Of a stretch of 46,857 bases of DNA, positions 25,717 to 33,993 are shown piece by piece; the first letter of the stretch is position 1, and each line of letters begins with the position of its first letter. The DNA is from Polyangiaceae bacterium. Lineage in GTDB: Bacteria > Myxococcota_A > Polyangia > Polyangiales > Polyangiaceae. The notes under the pieces are model-generated. The model searched no databases and was not told the origin of the DNA. It saw only the letters and a program-made list of their open reading frames with translations. Where the stretch lies: positions 1-46,857 of the forward strand of contig JAFGIS010000171.1 in the NCBI GenBank assembly GCA_016929495.1. The letters run 5' to 3'. The position numbers and the translations under genes were made by a program.

Positions 25717-26796
25717 CTACGACAGCTTGCGATACGTGAGCCAACGCAGTTCGAGCGGGCACTTGCTTGCCGGCAAGTCGAAAAGATCTTGACCTGCCGT
25801 CCAGGCCTCGTACCACCCCGTGGGAGGCCACTGATCCTCGCGCAGCCGCGATCGCTCGTACTCGCGCGCAGACTCGTCGGCGATGCCCTCGAAGGGCAGA
25901 CCCGACGCGGCCTCGTGGATCTCGCGGCGCGTGAACAGGCAGCACCACATGACTTGGCTAAAAGCTCGCGCAACCTCATCGGGCTTGTAGCCTTCGAGCG
26001 CGACAAAGGCGCTGAACAGCAGCAGGCCTCCCGGCGCCAGCATTCGATTCGCCGCCTCGAACAGAGCTCGAACCTGCTGCGTCGTCCGAAAATGCGACGC
26101 AACGACCTCGGCCAGCAGCACGAGATGGTACTTCCCATGTGGCACCGGCAGCGCCGGATCCAACACGTTGCCTTCGTAGACCTGCACCTCGAGATTCTGT
26201 CTGGCTACTTCCTCACGAAGCAGCTGGGCCAGGGCCGGGGCCAGCTCGACGGCGTCCGTGACGAAGCCCTCGCGGGCCAGCGCAATCGTGTTCCGCCCCG
26301 TACCGGCTCCAACGTCCAGGACGGCGACCTCGCTCGGCCTTCCCAGTGAGCGGGCCAGGTCCATGACTTTCATGTCCGGGTACGGTCCGAACAGGGGAGG
26401 GGTGCGCTCGGCGACCCACTGGGCGTACTCCGACTCGATGGTGGAGTGCCGGACCGAGACATGCCACGTGAGGGTCGTCTTCGGGGGAGGATCGGTCTCG
26501 TAGGCGACCCGAACCCGCGAATACGGTGACTCCTCGAATGCTTGCCTCAGTGCGTCGCCGAGAACCTTGCGCAAGTAGTCGAGTTCGGACGAAGCAAAGT
26601 GGCGGCCCAGTACACACCAGGTCGCGTTCAGGCCCTGAACGTAGTGATCGACCAGCCCCGGCACGGCCGGCAGAAGGATCTCGGCCTTGGCCTCGAGGCG
26701 GTGCGGGACCTTCCGCAAGAGCGCTTGACGCAACACGAGAACCGATGTCTCGCGCGTGGTCCGCTTCCTGGATTTCGACTTGGTTCTGGCGGCCAT
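25717..26796 (-). CDS. Class I SAM-dependent methyltransferase
   Basis: 359 residues from ATG 26796. The frame is open to 26910, but the basic start MAARTKSKSRKR is more credible. Residues 159-167 hold motif I (VLDVGAGTGRNT), followed by an acidic strand end (AVELAPALAQ), a GNVLDP motif II region, HLVLLAEVVASHF (post II) and NRMLAPGGLLLFSAF (motif III), so a complete Rossmann-type SAM fold of methyltransferase 11/25 type. The N-terminal ~140 residues are a separate, mostly helical region seen in no family I can name. Substrate unknown. It is followed, across 280 bases, by the regulator operon on the same strand. Confidence 0.83.
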   Translation of the reverse strand: MAARTKSKSRKRTTRETSVLVLRQALLRKVPHRLEAKAEILLPAVPGLVDHYVQGLNATWCVLGRHFASSELDYLRKVLGDALRQAFEESPYSRVRVAYETDPPPKTTLTWHVSVRHSTIESEYAQWVAERTPPLFGPYPDMKVMDLARSLGRPSEVAVLDVGAGTGRNTIALAREGFVTDAVELAPALAQLLREEVARQNLEVQVYEGNVLDPALPVPHGKYHLVLLAEVVASHFRTTQQVRALFEAANRMLAPGGLLLFSAFVALEGYKPDEVARAFSQVMWCCLFTRREIHEAASGLPFEGIADESAREYERSRLREDQWPPTGWYEAWTAGQDLFDLPASKCPLELRWLTYRKLS

Positions 26797-27032
26797 TGGG
26801 GCGGATGGTGCCCGGATTCCCACGACTCCACAAGCACATCCGTCGAAGTGCCACCCACCCATTGCCGCGGAGATGGACGAAGAGCCTCGAATGCTCCACG
26901 GCCTTCGCACGAGAGTCGAGCCGGGTGACCCCTGACCGTCGACTCACGGCTCTCGACTCGAAGCTCCGGCGGCATCGAGCGGCACAACCTATCGGGTCGC
27001 AGCATGACTCGTCGGGCTGGGGCGGAACCCCG

Positions 27033-28037
27033 CTAGTAGGTGTGTAGGAGCACTGCGCGGTAGCGGATTTTACCCTGCGCAAGTCGCTCGCGCACTTCGT
27101 TGACCTTGGTCATCGGATAGGTCTCAAGCACCGGTTTCGCTTTGCCCGCCGCGACCAGCGCCAGCGCCTCCACGAGATCGCTGCGCTCGTCCTGGCTCGA
27201 TCCGCGTAGCTGACGCTGGCCCATGAGCGCCGCCGCTGAGTCAATGGCAATGGGGCCATCGGTCGTGAGTCCCATGCTGATGAGCCTTCCGTTGCGCCGC
27301 AGGCCGCCGAACGCCGAGGATACCTGCTTGGCCGAATTGGTGGTGGACAGCACGATGTCGAAGCCGCCGGCGTCGGTCATCGCCTTGTTGGGATCGTCGC
27401 GGACCACCAGCACCTCGCTCGCGCCCAACGCTTTGAGCTCGGCGACCTTGTTGGCCTGGCCGGTGATGGCCCAGGTCTCCAGCCCCAAGGCGTGCGAAAA
27501 CTGCAGTGCCAGATGTCCCAATCCGCCGAGCCCCAGCACGGCCACGCGCTCGCCTGGCTTGGGGTCGGCATTCCGCAGGCCGCTCATCACCGTGTATCCA
27601 GCGCAGAAGATGGGAGCCGCGAGCTGGTAGTCCAGTCCCTCCGGAAGCAGCGTGCAGCCGCTCGCCCACGCCAGCATCAGCTCGGAATTGCCGCCACCGA
27701 TATTCATCCACGACTGAGCCTGTGCGCAATGCGCCTGGTCACCGGCGCGGCAGGTGTCGCATCGGCCGCACCCCTTCTGGTTCCACTGCACGCCGACCCG
27801 GTCTCCGACCTTGAAATCGACCACACCTGGACCCAGCTCGACGACTTCGCCGACTGGCTCGTGTCCGGCGATGATAGGCAACGGCAAACCGAACACTCCG
27901 TGATGCACATGCAGATCGGTCCCGCACATGCCGCTCGCGTGAATCTTGATGAGCACCTGGCCCGCGGCGGGGCGAGGATCGGGAAGCGTCTTGAGTTCCC
28001 AGTCTGAGTTGTAGGTCGTAATAGCGGCTGCTCGCAT
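27033..28037 (-). CDS. Zinc-dependent alcohol dehydrogenase (MDR family)
   Basis: 334 residues from ATG 28037, chosen over 28052 because AAGGA lies eight bases upstream. Catalytic zinc ligands Cys38, His59 and Glu60. Structural zinc cysteines 90, 93, 96 and 104 (GCGRCDTCRAGDQAHC). NAD(P) Rossmann motif GLGGLG at 169-174. It belongs to the cinnamyl-alcohol-dehydrogenase/AdhP-like branch of medium-chain dehydrogenases, oxidising alcohols or reducing aldehydes in the cytosol. Length is typical (about 340). The gene stands alone; the NmrA-like gene upstream is 388 bases away on the same strand. Confidence 0.92.
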   Translation of the reverse strand: MRAAAITTYNSDWELKTLPDPRPAAGQVLIKIHASGMCGTDLHVHHGVFGLPLPIIAGHEPVGEVVELGPGVVDFKVGDRVGVQWNQKGCGRCDTCRAGDQAHCAQAQSWMNIGGGNSELMLAWASGCTLLPEGLDYQLAAPIFCAGYTVMSGLRNADPKPGERVAVLGLGGLGHLALQFSHALGLETWAITGQANKVAELKALGASEVLVVRDDPNKAMTDAGGFDIVLSTTNSAKQVSSAFGGLRRNGRLISMGLTTDGPIAIDSAAALMGQRQLRGSSQDERSDLVEALALVAAGKAKPVLETYPMTKVNEVRERLAQGKIRYRAVLLHTY

Positions 28038-28052
28038 GTTCCGGTCCTTCAT

Positions 28053-28425
28053 CCACGATGAATAACGTTATCCTGGGGCCGCGAACCCGGAGCGCCAGAG
28101 GGTGGTGCCCAGATCAGCTTCTGTCGAGTTCGGCCGCCCGGCAGCTGACGGCGGCCGCACGAGAGCAACCCGAGCTGGTGGACCGGCCTCGCCCGTCGGG
28201 AGTGCAGTGCGTGGGGTGGCTCCTCAACTCGACGACGGGCAGGTCTACCGGCGCCTGGCCTTCGCCAGCGCCTGCGTCACGCGTTCGGTGACTTCATCAG
28301 TGCACGCCGTCCTCGGCCGCCTCGCCGCGCACGCCGCCACGGTCAGAGCCGCGTCACGGGCCACGGGACAGCCTCATCGAGCGGCAACGGGGGCGTGCTC
28401 AACGAGCAGCGGCCTCCGCGCGGAG
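28053..28425. other. Gap between NmrA-like and alcohol dehydrogenase genes
   Basis: No recognisable gene. Contains the start region of the alcohol dehydrogenase gene at its left. Minus-strand frames downstream of the NmrA-like stop are Arg/Ala-rich without motif. No terminator hairpin was found. Confidence 0.4.
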
Positions 28426-29112
28426 CTAGCCCTGCCGGGCGTGAGCCAGCGCGGAAACGGTCCTGCAGCCCACGATGGCGGGCGCCTTGTGTACCAGCGC
28501 CTCGTTGGTCAGCGCGTCGACCATGAAGAGACCGAAATCGATACGGCGCGTGCGGTTGCTTTCGAGAACCGCGTCGCCGACGTGTTCGCTCCACACGGGC
28601 AGCCCGTGGCTTTCGCCTTCCTCGAGGTCGCTGCCGCGGACGACCGTCCAGCGCGTGTCGCTCGCGAAGATGCGCCGGGTCGCTTCGACCTGGTCATCGA
28701 CGTCGACCAGACGCAACAGACGCGCCACGGTCCCGAAGACCTTCACGAACCAGAGCAGCTTGCTGGGATACACATCCTTGCCGTCGCGGGTAATGTGCCA
28801 GCCGCACGAAAACACGAGCCGCGCGCCCGGCTGGGCACAATCGAGCACGGCCTGGGCCGTACCCGACGCATAGTGGTTCATGCCCCACGGAACCAGCACC
28901 GTGAGCACGCCGTCGCATCCCGTGACCGCGCGCCGAACGACCTCGCGATCGTTCGTGTCGCCGGGAACGATGGTGATGCGCCCCGCGAAGCGGGCCAGCT
29001 TGCCCGCGCTCTTCTCGCGGCAAACCCCCACCACGTCGTATCCGCGGTCCAGCGCGTGCTGGACCATGTACTGACCGAGTTTGCCCGAAGCGCCCACGAT
29101 ACAGACTTTCAT
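28426..29112 (-). CDS. NmrA/SDR-like NAD(P)-binding protein
   Basis: 228 residues from ATG 29112, with AAGGAGG five bases before it; a GTG two codons earlier is less likely. Begins MKVCIVGASGKLGQYMVQHAL, an atypical-SDR dinucleotide motif (G-A-S-G-x-x-G), then GYDVVGVCRE and VPGDTNDREVV, as in NmrA/YwnB-like proteins. It continues with VFSCGWHITRDGKD and WTVVRGSDLEEG, where NAD(P)-binding oxidoreductase-like proteins contact substrate or cofactor. It has no Tyr-x3-Lys pair, so a redox sensor or non-classical reductase is likely. A perfect 24-bp palindrome lies 53 bases upstream of the start and may regulate it. Confidence 0.87.
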   Translation of the reverse strand: MKVCIVGASGKLGQYMVQHALDRGYDVVGVCREKSAGKLARFAGRITIVPGDTNDREVVRRAVTGCDGVLTVLVPWGMNHYASGTAQAVLDCAQPGARLVFSCGWHITRDGKDVYPSKLLWFVKVFGTVARLLRLVDVDDQVEATRRIFASDTRWTVVRGSDLEEGESHGLPVWSEHVGDAVLESNRTRRIDFGLFMVDALTNEALVHKAPAIVGCRTVSALAHARQG

Positions 29113-29164
29113 CGGCACCTCCTTCCGTGCGAACAGGACCGTTTCTCAATTTGCCGAAGCTAGT

Positions 29165-29188
29165 GCATCGTTTCGATCGAAACGATGC
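29165..29188. promoter_or_regulatory. Perfect 24-bp palindrome, likely operator
   Basis: GCATCGTTTCGA is followed directly by its exact reverse complement TCGAAACGATGC, with no mismatch or spacer. It lies upstream of the NmrA-like gene (start 29112, minus) and in the 531-bp gap before the LRR gene. This symmetry is typical of a homodimeric repressor site (TetR/MarR/LysR size). A related half-site (AATCGAAACG) occurs about 29286. Confidence 0.6.
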
Positions 29189-29643
29189 CCAAGAACAAGG
29201 GGTGCCGCGGTTCCGATCGCTGGGTAGCGGCGGGTATTTCGCTGCCCTCGCCCGGTCGGGGGCGGCGAAAACCCCATCGCTCCAATCGAAACGCGGCACT
29301 GGGGCCGCAGCGCCGGACCCCACCCGGCGCGTATGCCATCGGTGTGTGTGGGGCAAGCCTCCAATTCCGCTGGTAGCGTTTCCGGCCGCCGGGCAGGGGC
29401 GATCGAGCCGGCGAATCCGAAAGACGGCAGGGTCGAGCGGAGGTCTTGTAGGGCTTCAATCAGCTCCGTGTCGCGAGATCTGGATCTGTGCCACAGCTCT
29501 GGTGGCACGCGTTGCTTTGCAGTACACTTTGACCTTCCTGCGCCCGGCCGCCGCACGATCTTCACAGGGGCTCGCGTTCCCCTTCGACGGCTCACATGCG
29601 GCTTGGCTCGGGTCGTGGACGCTTGCTTGGGCGGGAGGCGGGC
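29189..29643. other. Long divergent intergenic region
   Basis: Lies between the NmrA-like gene (-) and the LRR gene (+). Open frames exist on both strands but without starts, motifs or signal peptides. It holds a stem-loop GTGCCAC-AGCTCTG-GTGGCAC at 29488-29508 (7-bp stem) and presumably the LRR promoter near 29500-29620, not identified exactly. Confidence 0.4.
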
Positions 29644-31104
29644 ATGAGCTGGATCGAGAATCGGATAGCAAAGGTCAAAGAGGGCGAAACGACCGAGCTC
29701 GACCTAAGCGTCACTCCCGGTGCGGGCGCTGGCTCTGCCGACCATCTCAGCGAGCTCCCCAGAGAGATCCTCCAGCTCCGTTCGCTCACCGAGCTCGACC
29801 TGAGTGGTCACCTCCTGAAGGAGCTTCCCGCGGAGATCGAGAACCTCGAGAACCTCGAGCAGCTGAACCTGTCCTGGAACCGGGGCCTCCTTCTCCCACC
29901 AGAGCTCGGCTATATGCCCAACCTGCGACGCCTGAAGCTTTCGGGCGTCCGGTCCGTGCCGGCCTACTCGTTCCGCGGCTTCGAGCATCTCGCCGGGCTC
30001 GACATCGGGTCGACGGGCTTCGTTGCGCTTCCAGCCGGGATCCTCGAGCTCGCAGAACTGACCGAACTCGATCTGTCGCATGGCCCGGCCAACGTCCTGC
30101 CCGAGCTCGCCGAGCTCGGGAGACTGGAGTCGCTCGCGCTGGGTGACCGCAACACGTCATGGACCGGCGCCGACCTGATGCCGGTTTTTCGCGCGCTCGG
30201 GCTCAAGAAGCTCGTGTTGGACGGGCCGTGCGATCTTCGTGCGCTCGAGGCAATAGGCGAGCTCAGGCAGCTCGAGAAGCTGGCCCTATCGGGGCAGCTC
30301 ACGGTGATCCCCGAGACCTGGCTCGACCTGCCCCTGACCTCGCTTCGGCTGTCTGCTTGCGTCAGGCCAGCGACGGTCGCGAACATGCAGCGCCTCGACC
30401 GGTTCGGTCGGCTCACGGAGTTGTCCCTCGAGGGCTACCGCCTCGAGCCCGCCTTCTGGGACCTCGAATGGCGGAGCCAGCTCCAGGCGCTGCGCCTTCG
30501 CCGCGTGGGCCTCGAGGGCTTTCCCGAACGAGTGCTCGGCTGCTCGAGACTTGAGGAGCTCGAGCTCAGAGGCGGCCGCATCGAGGACGTTCCCGGAGGC
30601 GTCGCGAGGCTGACGCGTCTCGAGAACCTCAACCTCTCCGGCAATCCCATTCGCCGGCTGCCGGCCGAGATGGCTGGATTGCAGCGCTTGACGAGACTGT
30701 CGCTCGTTGCCACGCGACTCGAAGCGCTGCCTCCCGAGCTGTCCAGGCTGGCGGCACTGAAGGCCATCAGTCTGAACGGCGCTTCCCTCAAGCATTGGCC
30801 CGAAGAGCTCACCCGTCTGCCGAACCTGGAAGACGTCGGCCTGTCCTACACCGGCATCAACGAGATCCCCGCGTTGGCCGTGCGCGGTTGGACCCAGCTC
30901 AAGCGTCTCGACGTCAGCGGCAACCCGATCACCTCCCCGCCGCCCGAGGTCGTCGCGCGCGGCACAGCGGCGATCCAGAGCTACTTCGCCGCTCCGGACG
31001 AATACGAGTCGACGCCGCCCGCCCGCGCTTCGGAGCCGTGCTCGGTTGGGAGCAAGCCCGCGGCCGTTTGGTCCCCGATCCGCTGGCGCGTGAAACCGGC
31101 GTAG
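29644..31104 (+). CDS. Cytoplasmic leucine-rich-repeat protein
   Basis: 486 residues from ATG 29644, with GGGAGG eight bases upstream. No signal peptide. From residue ~15 to ~460 it consists of about nineteen LRR units of 20-26 residues (L-x-x-L-x-x-L-x-L-x-x-[NT]-x-[LI]-x-x-[LI]-P), for example LRSLTELDLSGHLLKELPAEI and LTRLENLNLSGNPIRRLPAEM. The end LDVSGNPITSPPPEVVARGTAAIQSYF is the capping motif found before COR/Roc domains in ROCO-type proteins and in bacterial LRR proteins that lack them; no GTPase follows here. Likely a protein-interaction scaffold in the cytosol. Partner unknown. Confidence 0.88.
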   Translation: MSWIENRIAKVKEGETTELDLSVTPGAGAGSADHLSELPREILQLRSLTELDLSGHLLKELPAEIENLENLEQLNLSWNRGLLLPPELGYMPNLRRLKLSGVRSVPAYSFRGFEHLAGLDIGSTGFVALPAGILELAELTELDLSHGPANVLPELAELGRLESLALGDRNTSWTGADLMPVFRALGLKKLVLDGPCDLRALEAIGELRQLEKLALSGQLTVIPETWLDLPLTSLRLSACVRPATVANMQRLDRFGRLTELSLEGYRLEPAFWDLEWRSQLQALRLRRVGLEGFPERVLGCSRLEELELRGGRIEDVPGGVARLTRLENLNLSGNPIRRLPAEMAGLQRLTRLSLVATRLEALPPELSRLAALKAISLNGASLKHWPEELTRLPNLEDVGLSYTGINEIPALAVRGWTQLKRLDVSGNPITSPPPEVVARGTAAIQSYFAAPDEYESTPPARASEPCSVGSKPAAVWSPIRWRVKPA

Positions 31105-31265
31105 CGTGTCTGGCCTAGGGTGGGGCTCCATGAAGCCTTGGACCACCCATGTGATCTTCCACTCGGACAGTCGCTCGAGTTCGACTTCGAGCTTCGTCTC
31201 CCGGGGAGCTGGGGCCCGCACGCTACTCGTTGGGCGGAGGCTCGGGTCCCGGAGGTACTGCACCG

Positions 31266-31441
31266 TGATTGGATCGCGACATCCGTGTCGCGGTCAGCCG
31301 TCTCGTCGGCCCTTCGATTCTCAATTCGTTCCGACTCGGAAGCCCCACCTGTCGGAGTGGTTCTGTTTTTGCATCCGTGGCGTCGTCCGGGCGCTCGGCT
31401 CCGCCGCGGCGGAGGCTCGGACGGACAGGAGTCTCACCAGG
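31266..31441 (+). repeat. Upstream copy of a ~180-bp duplicated leader (first Cys-rich lipoprotein)
   Basis: Contains ATCGCGACATCCGTGTC, CTCGTCGGCCCTTCG, CGACTCGGAAGCC and the closing ACCAGGATGGC, all present in the same order at 32415-32604 before the second gene. It shows the duplication unit included non-coding DNA, probably the promoter. 31105-31265 holds nothing recognised. Confidence 0.8.
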
Positions 31442-32344
31442 ATGGCTAGCAGGTCGCTTTTTGGGGTTCCCGTGGTCTGCTGGGGTGTCGTCTCGCTGCT
31501 GGCTTGCGGCGCCGACCCGAGCACCACACTGAACAGTGCGGTGGGCAGCGGCGAGGGAGGATGGCGATGTGCCCAATCGGATGACTGCAGCTTTTCGGGG
31601 GAATGCGGGTTCGAGAACGGGGAGTGTGTCGCGACCGCGGAGGGATGTGCCCGATCGGACGAATGCGGTTTTTCTGGGGAATGCGGGTTCGAGAACGGGG
31701 AGTGTGTCGCGACCGCGGAGGGATGTGCCCGGACGATCCAGTGCCACCTGTATGGAACGTGCGGATTCGAGGACGGGGAGTGTGTCAAGAACGCGGACGG
31801 CTGTGCGGAGTCGGTGGACTGCGAGTGGTCGGGAAGGTGCGGGTACGCCGATGGCCAGTGCGTCACGACGGCGGAGGGCTGCGCGTCGTCGTCCGCGTGC
31901 GCGGAGCAGGGAGTGTGCCGCCTGGAGGAAGGCAGCACGGAATGCGTCGTCTGGGGGGAGGTCAACGACCGTGGGTTCTGCACGGAGTGCGTCGCCACCG
32001 CGGAGGGCTGCGCGGCATCGTCCGTCGCATGTGCCAGTCTGGGACGGTGCGGCTTCGAGGAGCGCAACCCCTTTTGCATCCCTACGGCCGAGGGCTGCCA
32101 AGTGTCAAGAGGATGCGCCGCCTGGGGGTCGTGCGGTTTCGAAGCTGGCAGCCCGGACTGTGTTCTCACGACCGAGGGCTGTGCCGCATCCGAGCACTGC
32201 GCCGAGTGGGGATGTTGCGGTTTCGATGAGCGCAGCGCCGTGTGCCTTCCGACGGCCGAGGGCTGCGCGGCATCGTCCGTCGCATGTGCCAGGTGGGGAC
32301 GCTGCAGTCTTTCTCTGGACGACCATAGGCCGGAGTGCATCTGA
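31442..32344 (+). CDS. Cys-rich repeat lipoprotein, tandem copy 1
   Basis: 300 residues from ATG 31442. The start is fixed by the signal peptide (MASRSLFGVPVVCWGVVSLLAC, lipobox Leu-Leu-Ala-Cys) and by the identical start context of copy 2. The mature protein is nine repeats of about 26-28 residues with four Cys each (G-C-A-x-S-x-x-C-x-x-x-G-x-C-G-F-x-x-G-x-C-V-A-T-A-E). Repeat 5 has a 15-residue insertion with an extra C-x2-C. Repeats 1 and 2 are almost identical in DNA (78-bp period from about 31601). Each unit probably folds by two disulfides into a bead on a chain at the cell surface. I know no function for this family. Confidence 0.85.
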   Translation: MASRSLFGVPVVCWGVVSLLACGADPSTTLNSAVGSGEGGWRCAQSDDCSFSGECGFENGECVATAEGCARSDECGFSGECGFENGECVATAEGCARTIQCHLYGTCGFEDGECVKNADGCAESVDCEWSGRCGYADGQCVTTAEGCASSSACAEQGVCRLEEGSTECVVWGEVNDRGFCTECVATAEGCAASSVACASLGRCGFEERNPFCIPTAEGCQVSRGCAAWGSCGFEAGSPDCVLTTEGCAASEHCAEWGCCGFDERSAVCLPTAEGCAASSVACARWGRCSLSLDDHRPECI

Positions 32345-32414
32345 CCGAGCGGCGGAGGATCGAGGGTTTGCCGGGACTCGGTGCACGCAGGTGCCGGTGT
32401 GGCGCCCTTTGGCA

Positions 32415-32604
32415 GTTGAATCGCGACATCCGTGTCATACTCGTCCACGGAGAGTCACGGTTGGCCGCCTCGTCGGCCCTTCGGTTTTCGGTTCGTTTCG
32501 ACTCGGAAGCCTCACCCGTCGAATTGGCTCTGCTCTTGCATGGGTGGCGCAGTCCGGGCGCGCGGCTCCGCGGCGGCGGGGGCTTGGACAGGAGCCCAAC
32601 CAGG
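32415..32604 (+). repeat. Downstream copy of the ~180-bp duplicated leader (second Cys-rich lipoprotein)
   Basis: Matches 31266-31441 in the same order of shared blocks with many point changes, including ATCGCGACATCCGTGTC at the start and ACCAGGATGGCAAGCA across the start codon. Divergence shows the duplication is not recent. Confidence 0.8.
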
Positions 32605-33798
32605 ATGGCAAGCAAGTCGTTTCCTCGGGTTCGCATGGTTTGCTGGGCCAGCGTTGCGCTGCTGGCTTGTAGCGCCGACCCAACCACCACACTGAACGGC
32701 GACCGCCAAGCAGGACGAACGGGCGAAGCGGGGGACGAGGCTAGCGAGAAGCAATGTGCCGCATCCCGTGATTGCGAGGTCCATGGCACCTGCGGGTTCG
32801 AGGACGGCCAGTGCGTCCCGACCCCGGAGGGATGCGCCAAGTCGGACGACTGCGTTTCGGATGGACGGTGCGAGCTCGAGGACGGCCAGTGTGTCCCGAC
32901 CCCGGAGGGATGTTCGGAGCGCTCGAACGCCTGCTGGAAGTCGGGGAAGTGCGGGTACGCCGAGGGCGAGTGCGTGGTCACGGCCGAGGGCTGCGCCCGC
33001 TCGGATCTGTGCTTCAGCGACTCTGAGTGCGGTTTCGACGAGGGTCAGTGCGTCATCGGCGGAGGCGACGCGTGTGCTCGTTCGTATTTCTGCGGTTCGG
33101 TCGGGCTGTGTGGCTTCTCCCTGTTCGGTTGCGAGACCACTGCCGAGGGCTGTGCGGCATCGTCCGCATGCACGGAGCACGGCTTGTGCGGCTACGAGGA
33201 AGGGCGAACGCAATGCACCACCACCGAGGTCGCCTACGAGGGTTTGGCGGAGATCTGCACGCAATGCACTCCTACCGCGAAGGGCTGCGCGGCATCTTCC
33301 GACGCATGCGCCAGGTCGGGACTCTGCGGTCTCGGACATAGCAGCTCGAAGTGCGTCGCCACGGCCGAGGGCTGCGCGGCGTCCGAAGAATGCGCCAGAC
33401 TGGGACTCTGCGGCTTCGAGGAAGGCAATCGGCACTGCGTCGCTACGGCCGAGGGCTGCGCGGGATCGGCGGACGCATGCGCCAAGTCGGGACTCTGCGG
33501 TGTCAAACAGGGTCACCAGGAGTGTGTCGCCACGGCCGAGGGCTGCGCGGCGTCCGAAGAATGCGCCAGGTCGGGACTCTGCGGCAGCAGAGATGGCCAC
33601 TTGGAGTGCGTCGCCACGGCCGAGGGCTGCGCGGCGTCCGAAGAATGCGCCGCATCGGGACTCTGCGATGGTGTCGGGGATGACGCACTCTGGTGCATCA
33701 CATCCGCCGAGGGTTGCGCGCAGTCGCGAGCCTGCGCGACGGAGGGCCTCTGCAAACTCGACAAGTCGAACAGGGGGCGCTGCGTCGCCGGCGATTGA
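32605..33798 (+). CDS. Cys-rich repeat lipoprotein, tandem copy 2
   Basis: 397 residues from ATG 32605, in the same start context as copy 1 (signal peptide MASKSFPRVRMVCWASVALLAC). Twelve Cys-rich units of 26-28 residues. Units 8-11 are close copies (EGCAASEECARSGLCG, then about nine residues, then ECVATA). Unit 6 has the same type of insertion as repeat 5 of copy 1 (EICTQC), so the two genes descend from one ancestor and later gained or lost units. It follows copy 1 by 260 bases of duplicated leader, so both may have their own promoters. Surface-exposed, disulfide-rich, role unknown. Confidence 0.85.
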   Translation: MASKSFPRVRMVCWASVALLACSADPTTTLNGDRQAGRTGEAGDEASEKQCAASRDCEVHGTCGFEDGQCVPTPEGCAKSDDCVSDGRCELEDGQCVPTPEGCSERSNACWKSGKCGYAEGECVVTAEGCARSDLCFSDSECGFDEGQCVIGGGDACARSYFCGSVGLCGFSLFGCETTAEGCAASSACTEHGLCGYEEGRTQCTTTEVAYEGLAEICTQCTPTAKGCAASSDACARSGLCGLGHSSSKCVATAEGCAASEECARLGLCGFEEGNRHCVATAEGCAGSADACAKSGLCGVKQGHQECVATAEGCAASEECARSGLCGSRDGHLECVATAEGCAASEECAASGLCDGVGDDALWCITSAEGCAQSRACATEGLCKLDKSNRGRCVAGD

Positions 33799-33993
33799 GG
33801 GCCGCCGCGGTTGGCATGGGCGGGAGGATCCCACAGAAGGTAGCACCTTGGCCTACCAGCACCGGATGACGAAGATCGGTGACCTCGGGCGGAGTTTGAC
33901 CCACCAGCGCCGCACGAGGCAAAATGCACCCGGGCGTCGCGAGTGGCGGGGGCGCGGCGCCTGGAGCTACCGATCGCTGCCAGGAAGGCCGCC

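Noticed and set aside
31266..32604. The duplicated leader and gene as a CRISPR or transposon
   Set aside because: Only two imperfect long copies, with a coding gene in each; no short regular spacers, inverted ends or transposase. It is a gene duplication.
33799..33993. Possible insertion-sequence remnant between the Cys-rich gene and the lyase-like gene
   Set aside because: Short frames with transposase-like flavour were considered but no terminal inverted repeats, target duplication or motif could be shown.
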